Source of the DNA: Ailurus styani
Taxonomy: Eukaryota > Chordata > Mammalia > Carnivora > Ailuridae
Assembly (NCBI GenBank): GCA_002007465.1
Contig: LNAC01001797.1
Location: forward strand, 1 to 64,000
Reading direction: 5' to 3'
DNA length: 64,000 nucleotides
Part shown: positions 11,301-24,277 of the stretch, piece by piece
Position numbering within the stretch: the first letter of the stretch is position 1
Layout of the letters: the number at the start of each line of letters is the position of its first letter
Made by a program: the position numbers and the translations under genes
The notes under the pieces: generated by a model
Seen by the model: the letters and a program-made list of their open reading frames with translations, nothing else
The model's database searches: none
What the model was told of the DNA's origin: nothing

Positions 11301-12496
11301 TCATTTTATTACTATTATTGTTATTGTTATTACAGTGAGAAAAGGACACAGTTGAGATTCCAGCCCAGATGCATCCATACCCATACCACGTATTTCCTTT
11401 CCCCTTGCTGCTGCTCAGTCTCAGGGACTGGGGTAAGTGGAAATTCAGTATTTTCATATAAGACATTTATGGATTTCAAAGGACTCAGAAGTCATTATAA
11501 GGATAGGGAAAGGCATGTTTGTACAGCACAGAAAGGGAGGAGGGATAAAGGCATATTAACTAATGGGTGTCAAAATCTTATTTTCTTTGTTTCTTATGAA
11601 ACAATCTTTTGTTATAATTTTTCAAATGATAAAAGAGATAATGCACAAATTAGTTCTAAGCAGAATTTAAAGATTGAAAGAAGTGCAACTTACATAAAAA
11701 CATGAAGAACTATGTGGCTAAACTTAGCCACTATCCAGCAGGGTCTTATTCTTCCTTTTAGAAAACGGTATAAAAGTTTGATATAAGCCAGACCTCCAAA
11801 AGGTAGCTGAAGGGAAATGCCTCCTTACTTTTCTGTGGGAAATCCTGAGAGGGATGGCACAGTGGGGAGTGCAAGCACGTCAGGGAAAGAACAGTGCATT
11901 CAATGGCAGCGTAGCACACATTTTTTTTTTCCTACAGCATGACTGAGGTATAACTGATACAGCAAAACAGATGGAAAAAACCCTGCACATATTTATACAA
12001 TTTTATGAGTTTGGACATATTCATACAGCTATGATATCCTCACACAATCAAGGTAATAAACATAATCATCCCCTCCAGGTTTCCTTGTGTCCCTTTGGTT
12101 TTTGTGTGTGGTAGGAATATTTAACAGAGATGGACCCTCTTGACAAATTTTTTAAGTGCACAACACCATATTGTTAATTTCAGGCACTATGTTGCACAAT
12201 GGGTCTCTAAAACTTAATCATCTTGTATACCTATAACTTTATAACCATTGAACAACAACTTCCCATTTCCCCTGCCCCATCCCCTAGCAACCACCCTTCT
12301 ATTTTATGTTTCTATAAGTTTGACTATTTTATACTTATTCATGTAAGTGGAATCATGCAGTATTTGTCCTTCTGTGACTGATTTATTTCACTTAGCACCA
12401 TGTCTTCCAGGGTCACCATATTGTTGCAAATAGTAAAAAATTTTTTCTCTTTTATGGCTGAATAACATTTCATTATATGTATAGACCACATTTTTT

Positions 12497-12660
12497 ATAA
12501 AGATTTTATTTATTTATTTGAGAGAGAGAGAGAAAGAGAGAGCACAAACAAGGGAAGGGGCAGAGGGAGAGGGAGAAGCAGGTTCTCTGCTGAGCAGAGA
12601 GCCTGATGTGGGACTCAATCCAAGGCAGATGTTTAACTGACTGTGCCACCCGGGTGTCCT
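12497..12660 (-). mobile_element. CAN-SINE with internal deletion
   Basis: Antisense copy in the inverted L1; the tRNA-derived middle is shortened. AGAC(C/T)(A/G)CATTTTT flanks it at 12483 and 12661. Confidence 0.85.
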
Positions 12661-13502
12661 AGACTGCATTTTTTAAATCCATTTTTCTGTACATGGACAT
12701 TTAGGTTGTTTCCATATCTTGGCTATTGTGAATAATTAACAATAATTTAATAATAAATTAATAATAATTTAACAAATATGGGAGTACAAATATCTGTAAA
12801 AGATCCCAATTTCAATTCTTTTGACACACACAACAGGAATGGGATGCTGGATCATATCATAGTCCTATTTTTAAGTTTTCAGTAGCTTCTAGGTTATCTT
12901 TCATAATGGCCATACCATTTTTGCATTCCCACCAACAGTGAACATGTGTTCAATTCCTCCACATCCTCACCAACACTTGTTGACTTTTACTTTTTTTTTT
13001 ACAATAGCCATCCTAATAGATTGGGAGGTGATCTCCTTGTGTCTTTTTAACTGAAGTATAGTTGACATAAAATATTATATTAGTTTCAGTTGTACAACAT
13101 AGTGCTCAACATTTATGTACATTACAAAGTGATCACTATGGCAAGTCTAGCTACCATCCATCATCATACAAAGTTATTAAAATATTATTGCCTATATTCC
13201 CTATGATGTAATTACATCCCTATGATTTACTTATTTAATAACTGGAAGTTTGTATCTTTAATCCCCTTCACCAATTTTGCCTGTCTCCTCCGCTCTGGCA
13301 ACCATCAGATTGTTCTCTGTATCTATGAGTTTGTTTTATTTTTAGATTCCACATATAAGTAAAATCATACAGCATTTGCTTTTTTCTGTTTAACTTATTT
13401 CACTGCTAATACCCTTTAGGTCCATCCATGTTGTCTCAAATGACAAGATTTCACTCTTTTTTATGACTGAGTAGTATTCCCTTATAGGTATGTATATGTA
13501 TA

Positions 13503-13504
<2 letters not shown>

Positions 13505-13540
<36 letters not shown>
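13505..13540. repeat. TG microsatellite
   Basis: About 17 uninterrupted TG units inside the antisense L1 3' UTR. Confidence 0.95.
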
Positions 13541-13541
<1 letters not shown>

Positions 13542-14617
13542 CTCACATCTTCTTTACCCATTCATCTATCTATAGGCACTGAGGTTGCTTCCATATGTAA
13601 TAAACAAATTCAGTGAAGTTGCAGTATACAAAATCAACATGAACAATTGGTTATGTTTCTATATACTAACAATGAACTGTGGAAAAAATTATTTACAATA
13701 ACATCAAAAAGAATAAAATTATTAGCAATAATCTTAACCAAGAAAGTAAAAGACATGTGCACTGAAAACTGCAATACATTCATAAAAGAAATTTAAAAAG
13801 ACACAAGTAAATGGGAAGATATCCCATGTCCATGGATTAAAAGACTTGATATTGTTAAAATGTCCATACTACCCAAAGTAATCTATAAATTCCATGTTAC
13901 ATCAAAATCCCCACAGCATTTCTTACAGAATAGGAAAAACATTCTTAACATTAACATGGAGCTATAGAAGATTCAGAATAACCAAAGTGATCTTGAGAAA
14001 AAAGAACTAAACTGAAGGCATCACTTCCTGATTTCAAAATACATTCCAAAGCTACAGTAACTACAACAACACACAGACCAATGGAACAGAATGGAGAACA
14101 CAGAAATAAACACATGCATCTGGCCATCTACTCTTTGACAAGGGCACCAAGACTACACAATGGGAAAGGGTAGTCTGTTCAACGGTGTTAGGAAAACTAG
14201 CTATCCATAAGCAAAATAATGAAACTGGACTCCTATCTTACAACATACACAAAAATCAACTTAAAATGGATTATAAACATAAACATAAGAACTAAAACCA
14301 TAACACTTTAAGAAGGAAACTTAAAAAAAAATCCTCATGACACTGGTCTTGGCAATGATTTTTTTCTTTGGATATGACACCAAAAGCACAGGCAACAAAA
14401 GAAAAAACAGACAAATGGTACCAGATCAAACTAAAAAGCTCCTGCACAGCAAAGGAAACAATCAACAGAGTAAAACGGCCATCCACAGAATGGGAAAAAA
14501 TATTGCAAACCATGTATCTGTTAAGGGATTAATATCCAAAATATATAAGGAATTCCTAGAGCTCAATAACAACCACCACAAAACCCCCAAATAATCTGAT
14601 TTAAAAAGTAGCACACA

Positions 14618-16329
14618 CTTTTAATTGAGTCTCTTAAACAGGATCCCAATAGCAAAAGCAAAACTATTATATCAGAACACCATAAATGACGACCCCAGGA
14701 AAATACCAACAAACAAAACCAATTTGTGAACCTGGCTATTTTAGTGATATTCAGCTCTCACCCAAAGTATTGTCACTGTGAATAAAGTTCTAAAATATTC
14801 ATGAAAAGATTTTGAAATTTAAATATTAGCTAAAATGTAGAAGTCTATTTTCTATGACTCCCTTAGTTGCTACCATTTAAATGTGATTCCAGGAGTATGT
14901 CAAGGCTTTTCCCAAGTGTTCGAGGGGAAAAAAAAGTCTGGGTTAGTAGTGAATGATTTGGTTAATAGCTATCTTGTTTTTTCTGATCCTCAACAGTTAA
15001 ATTTATCAGCTGGCTCTTATTGGATGTTGGGGAACAGAAGAGGTCAACAACAAAATTCATGGTTATTTCTACAGAAAGACCTAGAACTAACCCTGATGTA
15101 AAACATGCAGCTCATCACCACAGGCATTCAAGAATAAGATGATTATTAACATTTTATCCTTGCACTCCTCACCATAGAACCACAAATTGTGCAAGGGAAA
15201 GTTGCAGACTAGGAGGGAGATAATTTCCTGGTTGATTTCATGGTCTGTCCTCTAGATGAGAGCCCTGAGTAGACTAGACTCTGTCCTATGTATCCAACAC
15301 TGACAGATACATTTCTATTAAAGCTATCAACACATGTATCATGTTTCATTGTAATTATTCCTCTGTCTCTCTGTCTCTGTATGTCCATGTCTCTGTGTCT
15401 ACACTGTCTCAGATTTAGTACTAAAAGTCTTGCATCTTGAGGAATTCCTCAACCTCCAGAAAACCACAACAGTTGGCACCCTAACGATGACTTATTGTAA
15501 GAGCTGCTTTCATCATTATTTGCCTAATCCCCAACCAAGGCATTCAGTATTCATTTTTCTGAATAAATATATTTTTATTTAAGGGTGAGGACATTTTGAT
15601 GCCCCTTTCACTGAAAAAGATTTTAATTCTCTTTGTCTGTGTTTATGGCCTGGTTATTTTCTAGCACCTCTTCAAAAAAGTTTTAACTCCATTGAAGATA
15701 TTTCTAATTATGTAAGATAATATTTTAAATGTATCCTCCAAGGGCCTCTCCCTTGCCAGAGGTAAATAATTTGCTAGAAATCCCCCATGTACCAACAAAA
15801 TATATACTCATTATTTGTAACTAGTAGAATAATAAAAATAAGATATACTTAAAGAAACTTTCTAACGAATTACAATAAATAAAAGTTAAGAGACGGCTAG
15901 TTCATTTCTGAGGCCATCTCTATTAGTCAAAATTTTAATCTAAAATTTGCTGCAATGTTTGATAAAATGCTATTTTTAAAAAGATTAAATTAATGCAAGT
16001 ATTTTGCCAAACAGGGCCTGAAAGATATTAATCACAGTATCTGGAAATTAAATGGTCTAGTGACTTTATTTCCATATGACTTAGTTATTATCATAAAGGA
16101 TATTATTCCAATTAAGAACAAATGCATTGGCTCTTAAATTAGATAAAGTCTGATTCAATGGTTAAAATAATCTATTATTTTGATCATTTGGGACCTGTGA
16201 ACCTAAAGCATTACATGAGCGTGGCACTTAGGATTTTGCACCAATCTAATACTTTGCTTCCCTTTGCTCGGACCTCCTCCAAGGTGGTGCATCCTCACTC
16301 TCATTTGCCCTTCCCAATTCTCTCTCTTG
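14618..16329. other. intergenic, unclassified
   Basis: Mostly unique AT-rich sequence between the inverted L1 and the L1M block. The frames at 14883 and 16158 are short, lack family resemblance and are not supported as genes. Confidence 0.45.
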
Positions 16330-16772
16330 TAAATTGGTTTAACTGAAGTATATTTCACATCAAATAAAATTCACATATTTTAAGGGTATATTATGATGAG
16401 TTTGGCCAAATATATACAGTCTTATTATCAACACCATGGTTGCTATCATCCCCCCTTTGCTCTAGGTGTTGGTAAGCACTGAACTGCTCTTTGTCACTAC
16501 AGCATTACCTTTCCAAGAATTTTACATAAGTGAAAACCTACAATAGGTATGTATTCTTTTGTGTCTGGCTTCTTTCATTTAGTAAAATGCTTTTGAGGTT
16601 CATCCGTGATATTTCATGTACCAGCATTTAGGATTTTTTTTATTGTTGAATATTGTTCTTTTGTATAAACATACACGATTTGCTTATCCATCTGTCAGAT
16701 GATGGGAATTTGGGTTTTCTCTAGTTTGTAACTCTTATGAATAAGACTTCTGTGAACATCTGCCGACAAAGT

Positions 16773-16784
16773 TTTTTTTTTTTT

Positions 16785-16834
<50 letters not shown>

Positions 16835-17000
16835 GGCTGGGGGGGTTGCAGAGGGAGAAAAAGAGAGAGAGAGGATATTAAACAGGTTCCACACCCCATG
16901 TGAGCCCAATGCAGGGCTCGATCTCATGACCTTGAGATCATGACCTGACCCAAAATCAAGAGTCAGCAGATACTTAATTGATTGAGCCACCCAGGTGCCC
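16773..17000 (-). mobile_element. CAN-SINE with expanded GA tract
   Basis: Antisense copy with a poly(T), then about 42 bp of GA repeat. The duplication CTGCC(G/T)ACAAAGT flanks it at 16760 and 17001. Confidence 0.88.
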
Positions 17001-17567
17001 CTGCCTACAAAGTATTTTTGAGGACATACTTTCTCATTTCTCTTGAGTTATTTCTAGGATGATATTCCTGGGCCATATATTAAACTTTATAAGAAATCTC
17101 TAAACTGTTTCTCAACATGACTGTACAATTTGCATTCCCAGTAACAACTGGGAGAGTTTGAGTTACTTGCTCCATATCCTTGTTGACCCTTGGTATTGTC
17201 AGTATTTTTACTTTTAGCTAATCTAGTGGGTATGTAGATATATCTCACTATGTTTTTAATGTACGTTTCCTTAATAACAAATGACATTTTTCTGTACTTT
17301 TTTGTTATTCACATATTCACTTAGTGAAAAGTCTCTTCAAATATTTTGCTCATTACTTTGTTATCTTTTTATTGAGTTGAACAGTTTTTTTTACATAGTC
17401 TAAATACCGTTCTTTCTCAGATATGGGTTTATAAAGTGTTTTTTCTCTGTAGCTTACCCTTTATTTTTTCTTAACACTGGCTCTTGAAGATAAAAATCTT
17501 AATAAAATCTAATATTTTTTCTTCATTTAGTTCATACTTTTTTGTCCTGTTTAAGAAACTGTTCCTG

Positions 17568-17778
17568 GGGGCGCCTGGATGGCTCAGTGGGTTAAAGCCT
17601 CTGCCTTTGGCTCAGGTCATGATCTCAGGGTCCTGGGATCGAGGCCCACATCGGGCTCCCTGCTCAGCAGGGAGCCTGCTTCCTCCTCTCTCTCACTGCC
17701 TCTCTGCCTACTTGTGATCTCTCTCTCTCTGTAAAATAAATAAATAAAATCTTTAAAAAAGAAAAAAAGAAAAAGAAA
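17568..17778 (+). mobile_element. CAN-SINE, mustelid-type, young
   Basis: Full-length copy with GTGGGTTAAAGCCTCTGCC. A perfect 15-bp duplication AAGAAACTGTTCCTG lies at 17553 and 17779. Confidence 0.93.
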
Positions 17779-18603
17779 AAGAAACTGTTCCTGTTCCATG
17801 ACCACAAAGATTTTCTCTTGTTTTCTTTTGGAAGTTTTAGCTCATATTTAGGTCAATGATTCATTTCAACTTAATTTTTATATATGCTGTGAGGATAGTT
17901 TTGAAAAAAAATTTAAACATATAGTTATCCAATAGCTCCAGCATCATTTGTAAAAAGACAATACTTTTCTCACTGAATTATCTTGGCAATTTGGTAAAAA
18001 AAAATCAATTGACCTTATATGTGTGGCATCTATTTCTGGATTCTCTTTTTAGTTCTATTAATCTGGTAAAACTAGCATTTTGTCCTGAAACTTCTAGCTG
18101 CTTTGGTCTCCTCATAGTTTCTCATATCAGAAAGATCACTAGAATCCACCTGGGTTTCCCTTCCTTATACCAAAGCCATATAGCTCTCATAAGGGAATGA
18201 GATGGAACACATATAGGGCTCACCTCTTCTGTTTACGGCCATTCAAGATCATTGTCCTTCACTTCCTGACCTCCAGTTTATTGAAAACTGTTGTTTCATA
18301 TATTGGGTCAAGTTGTTGTTATTTAAGTTATTTTAGGCACTGATATAAACCCAGTCTCTGCTACTGTCATCTCAATAACCTATGGAACTTATTTTATAGC
18401 CATGAATATGGCCTGTAGTGGCAAATTACCTGCACACAACTGAAAAGAATGTGTACTCTGGTATTATTAAGTGGAGTCTTTCTGAAATGCAAGTTAAGTC
18501 AAAATGGTTGACAATATTCAAGTCTTCTATATTATTACTTATTTTCTATTTAATATTTCAGTCAATTACTTAGGAAAATGTGTTGAAATTTCCAACTATA
18601 ATT

Positions 18604-18940
18604 ATTTTACTGAGATATAACTGACTAATAGCATTTTAGCTTCAGGTATAGAAAATAATGATTCAATATTTGTATATACTGTGAAATAATCACCACACTA
18701 AGTCTTAACATCATCACCATATATAGCTAAACATTTTTTTAAGTAAGCTCCATGACTAGGGTGGAGCCCAGTGTGGGATTCAAACCCACAACACTGAGAT
18801 TAAGATGAGCTGAGATAAAAAGTCACATGCTTAACCAACTGAGTCACCCAGGTACCCCAGAAAAATTTTTTGTCTTGGGATAAGAACTTTTATTCTCTTA
18901 GCAACTTTCAAATATGTGATACAGTACTGTTAACTATAAT
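18604..18940 (-). mobile_element. L1 3' fragment nested in older L1
   Basis: Antisense L1 3'-end text (ACTGAGATATAACTGACTAA near 18609) interrupts older L1 sequence that reads TCCAACTATAATT before it and TTCAACTATAGTT then TTGGATTTGTC after it. The repeated CAACTATA..TT is a likely duplication. A degenerate SINE sits inside. Confidence 0.5.
18736..18858 (-). mobile_element. old degenerate CAN-SINE
   Basis: Partial antisense copy recognised by GGTGGAGCCCAGTGTGGG, AACCAACTGAGTCACCCAGG. It lies inside the nested L1 fragment. Confidence 0.7.
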
Positions 18941-20650
18941 TCAACTATAGTTTTGGATTTGTCTGTTTCAATGTTTAGTTGTATTATTTTTCCTCTCCTC
19001 CACTTAGAAACTCTCAAGTGAAAAAATATTTATGATTGTCATGCCCTTTTAAAGAATTAATCCTTTGAGCATTATGTCTCTGTATTTCTGGTAATTTTTT
19101 ATTTTGAAATCTACCTTGTCTGATACTAATAAAACCAATCTAGTTTTTTAAATTAGTGCTTTATTAGTGTCTCCACTAATTACTGATGTGATTGAGTGTA
19201 AATCCATCATCTTGATAAATATTTCCATTTGTCATCTCTCTTAGATTACTTGAGCTTTTTTCAATGATTTCTTTATCTCCATTATTAGTTTAATAGCTAT
19301 GTCTCTTTGTTTTATATTTTACTGTATGCTATAGGCTTTACAATAGGCATTTTATCATTCACCTTTCAAATAATATTATACCACTTCCCATACTGTGTAA
19401 GAACAACATAATAACCTGCTTCCATCATCTCCCATCATACACTGTGCTAAACTTGCCATATATCTTACTTCTACATGAATCCCATTTTGTTTCATACAGC
19501 CAATTATCTTTTCATTAGATTATAAATAGGAGGAAATAATTTTTTAAAAATCTGTCCACTTATTTCCCATTTCCGGGAGTCTTCAGCGCTTCATGTAGAC
19601 CCAAATTTCCATCTGCTATCATATTTTTTCTATCTGAAAGACTGACTTTAACAATTTGTATAGTGCAGATTTGTTGGCTATAACTTCTCTCTCCTTTTAT
19701 TTGGAAAATATCTTTATTTTGGTATTTTGCCTTCATTTTAAAAATAATTGTTTTCCTCTGTGAAGAAGTCTACATTGACAAATTTTGTTTCCATTTAGTC
19801 CTTTAGTTATGTCACTACATCATCTTTTCCTTTCATATTTTCAGGTGATTAGTCTGTAGTCATTCTTATCTTTGTACCTCCATCATGAGCCTTTTACTTT
19901 GTGTGTTTTTAAGCTTTACTCTTTATCACTGATTTCCAGAAATTGATTTTGAGGTAGGTTGGTGTGATAGTCTTTATATTCAAATTTGGATTCTGTGAGC
20001 TTTTTTGGATCTGTGGGGTTTTAGTTTTCACATTTGGGAAGATTTTCAACATTTTTTTCTCTAAATATTTTCTTCTGAACCTTCTTTCCACTTCTACTTT
20101 TAGGAATTCAGTTACATTTATATAAACACTTTGATATTACTCTTGAAGTCACCAACACTTTCCTCATTTTTCCTATTATTTTTGTCTCTCTGTTTCATTT
20201 TGGATATCTGCCATTTCCATATTTTCAAGGTTATGGATCTTCTATTAATCTGCTATTAATCCTAGCCATACATTTTTAATTACAGATACTATAATTTTCA
20301 ATTTGAGACCTTCCATTTGGACTTTTAAATATATGCTTTTTTATGTTTTTTTCCATCTCTTTTTTCATCATGCTCATATTTTTCTCTAACTTCTTGAACA
20401 TATGAGGCATATTTATGATAGCTGTTTTAAAGTTCTTGTCTGCTAATTATATCATCTGTCATGATATCCAATAGGTTAATAATATAATTTTTTTTCTGAT
20501 TTGAGTCTTATTTTTCTGCTTCTTTATATGCCTCTTCATTTTCCATTAAAGGACAGACATTATAAATTTTATATTGTTAGTTGCAAAATATATAGTTTAT
20601 GGAATTAAGTAGTGTTGGGATTTGGGGCACATAGTTAAATTAGATTGCCT

Positions 20651-21319
20651 TCTTATACTCAGCATAATCCCTTTGAGATTTTTCTAAGCGTTGCCTATAT
20701 CTAACAGACATTTTTAGATAAATTATCTAAACAAACAACAAAACCCAGTTTTTGTTGTGTTCTCATCAGTTTGACATCCTCCTCGGAGTAGAAGAAAGCT
20801 GTTTTTACAAAAAAATACTATGTAAAAATATTTAAACAGTAAAAGCATAGAAGAATGCTTATTTCTTCAGCAAGTTCTAGCAAAGAAGTCATTTTTACCT
20901 TAAATAACAATTGTTTGCTAGTATGAACACAATATAGTATTCTTATCTGCAAAATACAGCACCAAGAATTTCTTTTGTCAAATTGCCATTTAAGTTCTTG
21001 TCTCTGAGCATTGACCCCCTTGCCTTCTCCTCTCCTTCACAGCAAAGTTTGGAATAATCTTTCATCCATCAGTTTAGGGATTGCTGACCATTCTGGGCAA
21101 GTGGTGACCCCAGATGATCATCTTGCAACAGACACTGTAGGGGCCTCCTGAAAATGAAAAGTCTGTGGGCAGAGTAAAGCAAGGTGGGAAGAACTGAATT
21201 AGGAATCCTAGGAGCCCCTGATCCTTCATTCATTCATTAATTTCCCTGCATTGGGATGTAGAAACAATATACATTTTGATGTTAGAATAAGCTGGTTTTG
21301 AACCATTGTTCCATGTGAC
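20651..21319. other. intergenic, unclassified
   Basis: Unique sequence left of the DIO2 pseudogene. Part could be 5' UTR of the retrocopy but no motif proves it. Confidence 0.4.
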
Positions 21320-22250
21320 TTGGGGCACGTAGTACTGCTGCTGAGCTGCTCCAAGTCTGCTCATGGGGAGTGGAGGCCCATGCTGACCTCAAAGGGAATG
21401 TGCTGCATCTGGAAGAGCTTCCTCCCCAATGCCTACAACCAGGTAAATTTGGGTAAAGATGTCCCCAGTTCCAGTGTGGTGTATGTCTCTAATTCTGAAG
21501 GAGGTGACAACATTAGAAATGGTGCCCAGGTGAAGATGGTTGATGGAACTAAATGCCACCTTCTTGACTGCCAGCCCTGAGCATCTACTGGTGGTCAACT
21601 TTGGCTCAGCCACTTGACCTCCTTTTTTTAAAATTTTTTTTAAAGATTTTATTTATTTATTTGACAGAGAGAGAGATCACAAGTAGGCAGAGAGGCAGGC
21701 AGAGAGAGAGGTGGAAGCAGGCTCCCCGCTGAGCAGGGAGCCCGATGTGGGCCTCGATCCCAGGACCCTGAGATCATGACCCGAGCCGAAGGCAGAGGCT
21801 TTAACCCACTGAGCCACCCAGGCGCCCCACTTGACCTCCTTTTACTAGCTAGCTGCCAGCCTTCAACAAACTGACGGAAAAGTTCTCTTCAGTGGCTGAC
21901 TTTCTGTTGGTCTACATGGATGAGGCTGATCCTTCAGAAGGCTGGGCAGTGCCTGGTGATTCTTCTTTGTCTTTTGAAGTGAAGAAGCACCAGAACCAGG
22001 AACACCAATGTGTAGCAGTCCACCAGCTTCCGGAACATTTCTTCTTGCCGCCCCAGTGCCAAGTTGTGGCTGAACAAATGCACAATAATGCCAATGCAGC
22101 TTATGGGGTAGCCTTTGAACATGCGTGTGTTGTGCAGAGACAGAAAATTGCTTATCTGGGAAGAAAGGGCCCTTTCTACTGCAATCTTCAAGAAGTCCAG
22201 CGTTGGCTGGAGAAGAATATCGGCAAAAGATGAAATCTAGACTAGTTGGT
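21320..22250 (+). pseudogene. DIO2P: DIO2 (type II iodothyronine deiodinase) processed pseudogene, SINE-interrupted
   Basis: The first part (21324-21580) reads HVVLLLSCSKSAHGEWRPML and then WKSFLPNAYNQVNLGKD with no intron between AYNQ and VNLG, where DIO2 has its single intron near codon 75. A 2-nt deletion near 21569 shifts frame; the active site then reads LVVNFGSAT-TGA-PP, keeping the selenocysteine codon TGA at 21615. A SINE follows. The second part (21829 on) repeats ACT TGA CCT, has TAG at 21850 in place of CAG, and continues open as ADFLLVYMDEADPSEGWAVP to KNIGKR and TGA at 22231, the position of the second Sec codon. The 5' end is truncated. The following 1 kb or so may be 3' UTR. 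Confidence 0.93.
21627..21828 (-). mobile_element. CAN-SINE inserted at the DIO2 pseudogene Sec codon
   Basis: Full antisense copy. The 14-bp duplication ACTTGACCTCCTTT at 21612-21625 and 21829-21842 is itself DIO2 active-site sequence, so the TGA codon is present twice. Confidence 0.95.
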
Positions 22251-23340
22251 TAAAGGTATGATTGTAAAAGAGTTGTTTTTTTAATTATGTAAAGGAAAGG
22301 AAAAGAAGAACTGAATCCACTATTTCAACTGAGTCCCATTGTCTTGCCAAAAGACAGGAATTTACATGTCAGAAGAACATAAACCTCTAAAATTTCCATA
22401 CTCCTTTTACCACTCAAATAGCATTTGGCTAAATAGTAGCTCCCAGCACATCTCTTCCTAGTGAGAAACCCTAAGTGAAAAGATCCCAAGATAGAGAGGA
22501 AGAAACCCTGTTTCAACATGTATTCATTCTGCCCTGGGAAAGAAATAACACAGGTGATGCATGCTTTGGGACTTGAAGAAAAGACTTACCTGAATAACTA
22601 CTATATTAGGGAACTATTGTCCTTATTAGTTTAAGGGGTATTCCCTACACTTTATTCAGCATGGATGGGGCCCATGTGGAAAGTTCCCAAATACTTACTT
22701 ATAATGAGTCCTTGAGCCCAATCCTTGTGGTTAGGGCTTTCGTGTTTAACAATGTTCAAGTAGTTTCTAGCCATGTGGTGGTGGTGGTGGTGGTGCTCTA
22801 TGCCAGTCTAAATATCCCAGAACTCACAGGTGTATTTGCAGATACCAAGAATGATCCTTACCTGGAGGATTAGGTTGATTATCTGAAATCTGAGAGTTCC
22901 TTTCTAGGCAGGTGGGGAAAGCCCAAGAAGAAAATCCAATTGACAAGCTAGGGACAGGAGGCAGAAAGATGAGGAGGCTTCACAGAGTTTCACCTTGAAG
23001 CTATAGAGAGTAGGACTAATTTGTTAGTCACAGAAACAGGGAAACATAAAACATACATGGGCCAGAAAAAGAAGCAGTTCAACCGAAATTAGCATTGAAA
23101 ATATACATATGAAATCAATGTATTTATCATATACTCCTCAACTCAGGGAGAAAGGGAGATGGGAAGGAAAAAAAAATCCCATACTTCATCATTTGTAATT
23201 GTGAGGATTCTTTGGCAGAAATAATTAATTTTTGAAACAAGTTTGTGGTATGTATGTTTTCAGTGGGTGAATTATATACTGATTAAATTATTTATACTGA
23301 TTTATTTATATAATGAATTATTATACTGAATTATTTATAC
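22251..23340 (+). other. probable DIO2 3' UTR-derived sequence
   Basis: This stretch follows the DIO2 pseudogene reading frame without a repeat boundary and contains a GGT triplet repeat at 22775-22795. DIO2 mRNA has a 3' UTR of several kilobases, so continuation is expected. I could not locate a poly(A) tail or a convincing SECIS, so the 3' limit of the retrocopy is unknown. Confidence 0.4.
22775..22795. repeat. GTG trinucleotide repeat
   Basis: Seven GTG units in the probable DIO2 3' UTR-derived sequence. Confidence 0.9.
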
Positions 23341-24277
23341 TGATTTAATATAAAACCAGTAGGTTCAGTGGTGCCGGTCTGCCTCCCTCCATTCCTACAA
23401 TAATGATGTGGCCCCGCTCATTCTTGGTCTCAGTCTCCGTAACTGTGGCTGAGCTGGGGAGTACATTCCTCATAATATATTCTTTATAATATACATAAAT
23501 ATATTCTCAGCTGCTGTGGAAGGTAGGAGCCATTCAGTTATATAGCACTGTTCTTCCAAAGTAGGTGAACTATAATGACTAATAGGTGCAAATAAACAAG
23601 ATTTCTTCAGTTACAACATAGAGGAAGAGAAAGTTAGTTTGAGACAATTCTCATTAATAATTTCTGAGGCTTTGATACAAGGCAACCCTCAGGGGCATGG
23701 AATTTGATGAAATGGAATTCCCGTTTGCATTTAAATTTGGACTTGGTCTTACTTTGTTCCAATTAGCTGAGACCTAGTGATCTACATCATTATAATGCCA
23801 TATATATATAATATATATGCCATATTTCTCTTTAAAATAAATTATAGTTCTACCTATAATATCTAAATATCATAACCCCCCAAAAATAGACCAATTAATT
23901 TTGTATTATAAATTTTTTGTTGTAAATTTGAGGATGCTCTCTAATCACAGTATATGGTTGTGTTGATATGTACAATCAAAGGTTCTTATGACCATTCCAT
24001 TAATAATTGAATCATAAAATAAAAGTCATAGAAAAAAATTTCCATTTAATAAGCACTTTCCACTGCTTTGTTTCATTGGAATTAATGTCCATGTTCTTGT
24101 CAAAGTCATTGCCATTATTCATACATCATGTTTTCTTTCCCTAACTAAAGACTGATGATCCTTCTATCTTTCTGATGAAGGCCAGTAGTATTGTTACCTT
24201 AGACTATGCTACAATTACTTTTTGTACACTAAACTGAAAGATGTTGACATTATATTCTTATAATTATTAAATCACTT
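23341..24277. other. intergenic AT-rich sequence
   Basis: AT-rich with ATTTA and ATAT runs. It may hold more of the DIO2 3' UTR. No gene or clear repeat was seen. Confidence 0.4.

Larger units (their letters stand above)
11921..14607 (-). mobile_element. L1M insertion with 5' inversion, composite, flanked by target-site duplication
   Basis: Perfect 10-bp repeats GTAGCACACA at 11911-11920 and 14608-14617 bracket the block. Next to the left copy is a poly(T), then antisense L1 3' UTR sequence to about 13597. At 13598 the orientation flips: 13600-14595 is sense L1 ORF2 (for example AAATTCAGTGAAGTTGCAG at 13608). That is the arrangement left by twin priming. The left part also restarts with a second antisense L1 3' start near 13047, so a further L1 fragment may be nested. 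A CAN-SINE at 12497-12660 and a TG microsatellite at 13505 interrupt it. Confidence 0.75.
16330..20650 (-). mobile_element. long antisense L1M block with nested insertions
   Basis: From TTTAACTGAAGTATATTTCAC at 16337 onward the plus strand reads as antisense old L1 (3' UTR and ORF2-derived phrases such as TCAATTGACCTTATATGTG at 18005, AGATTTCCATCTG-like text near 19610 and TTTTTTGGATCTGTGGGG near 20005). SINEs at 16773, 17568 and 18736 and a second L1 3' fragment at 18604-18940 interrupt it. Internal deletions are likely. No open frame of note survives. Confidence 0.65.

Noticed and set aside
16788..16830. CRISPR-like or structured tandem array
   Set aside because: The short repeats in the window are microsatellites and SINE tails; there are no spacer-separated repeats and the genome is mammalian.
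21892..22233. functional deiodinase gene
   Set aside because: It lacks the intron, has a 2-nt deletion, an in-frame TAG and a SINE in the active site; it is a processed pseudogene.
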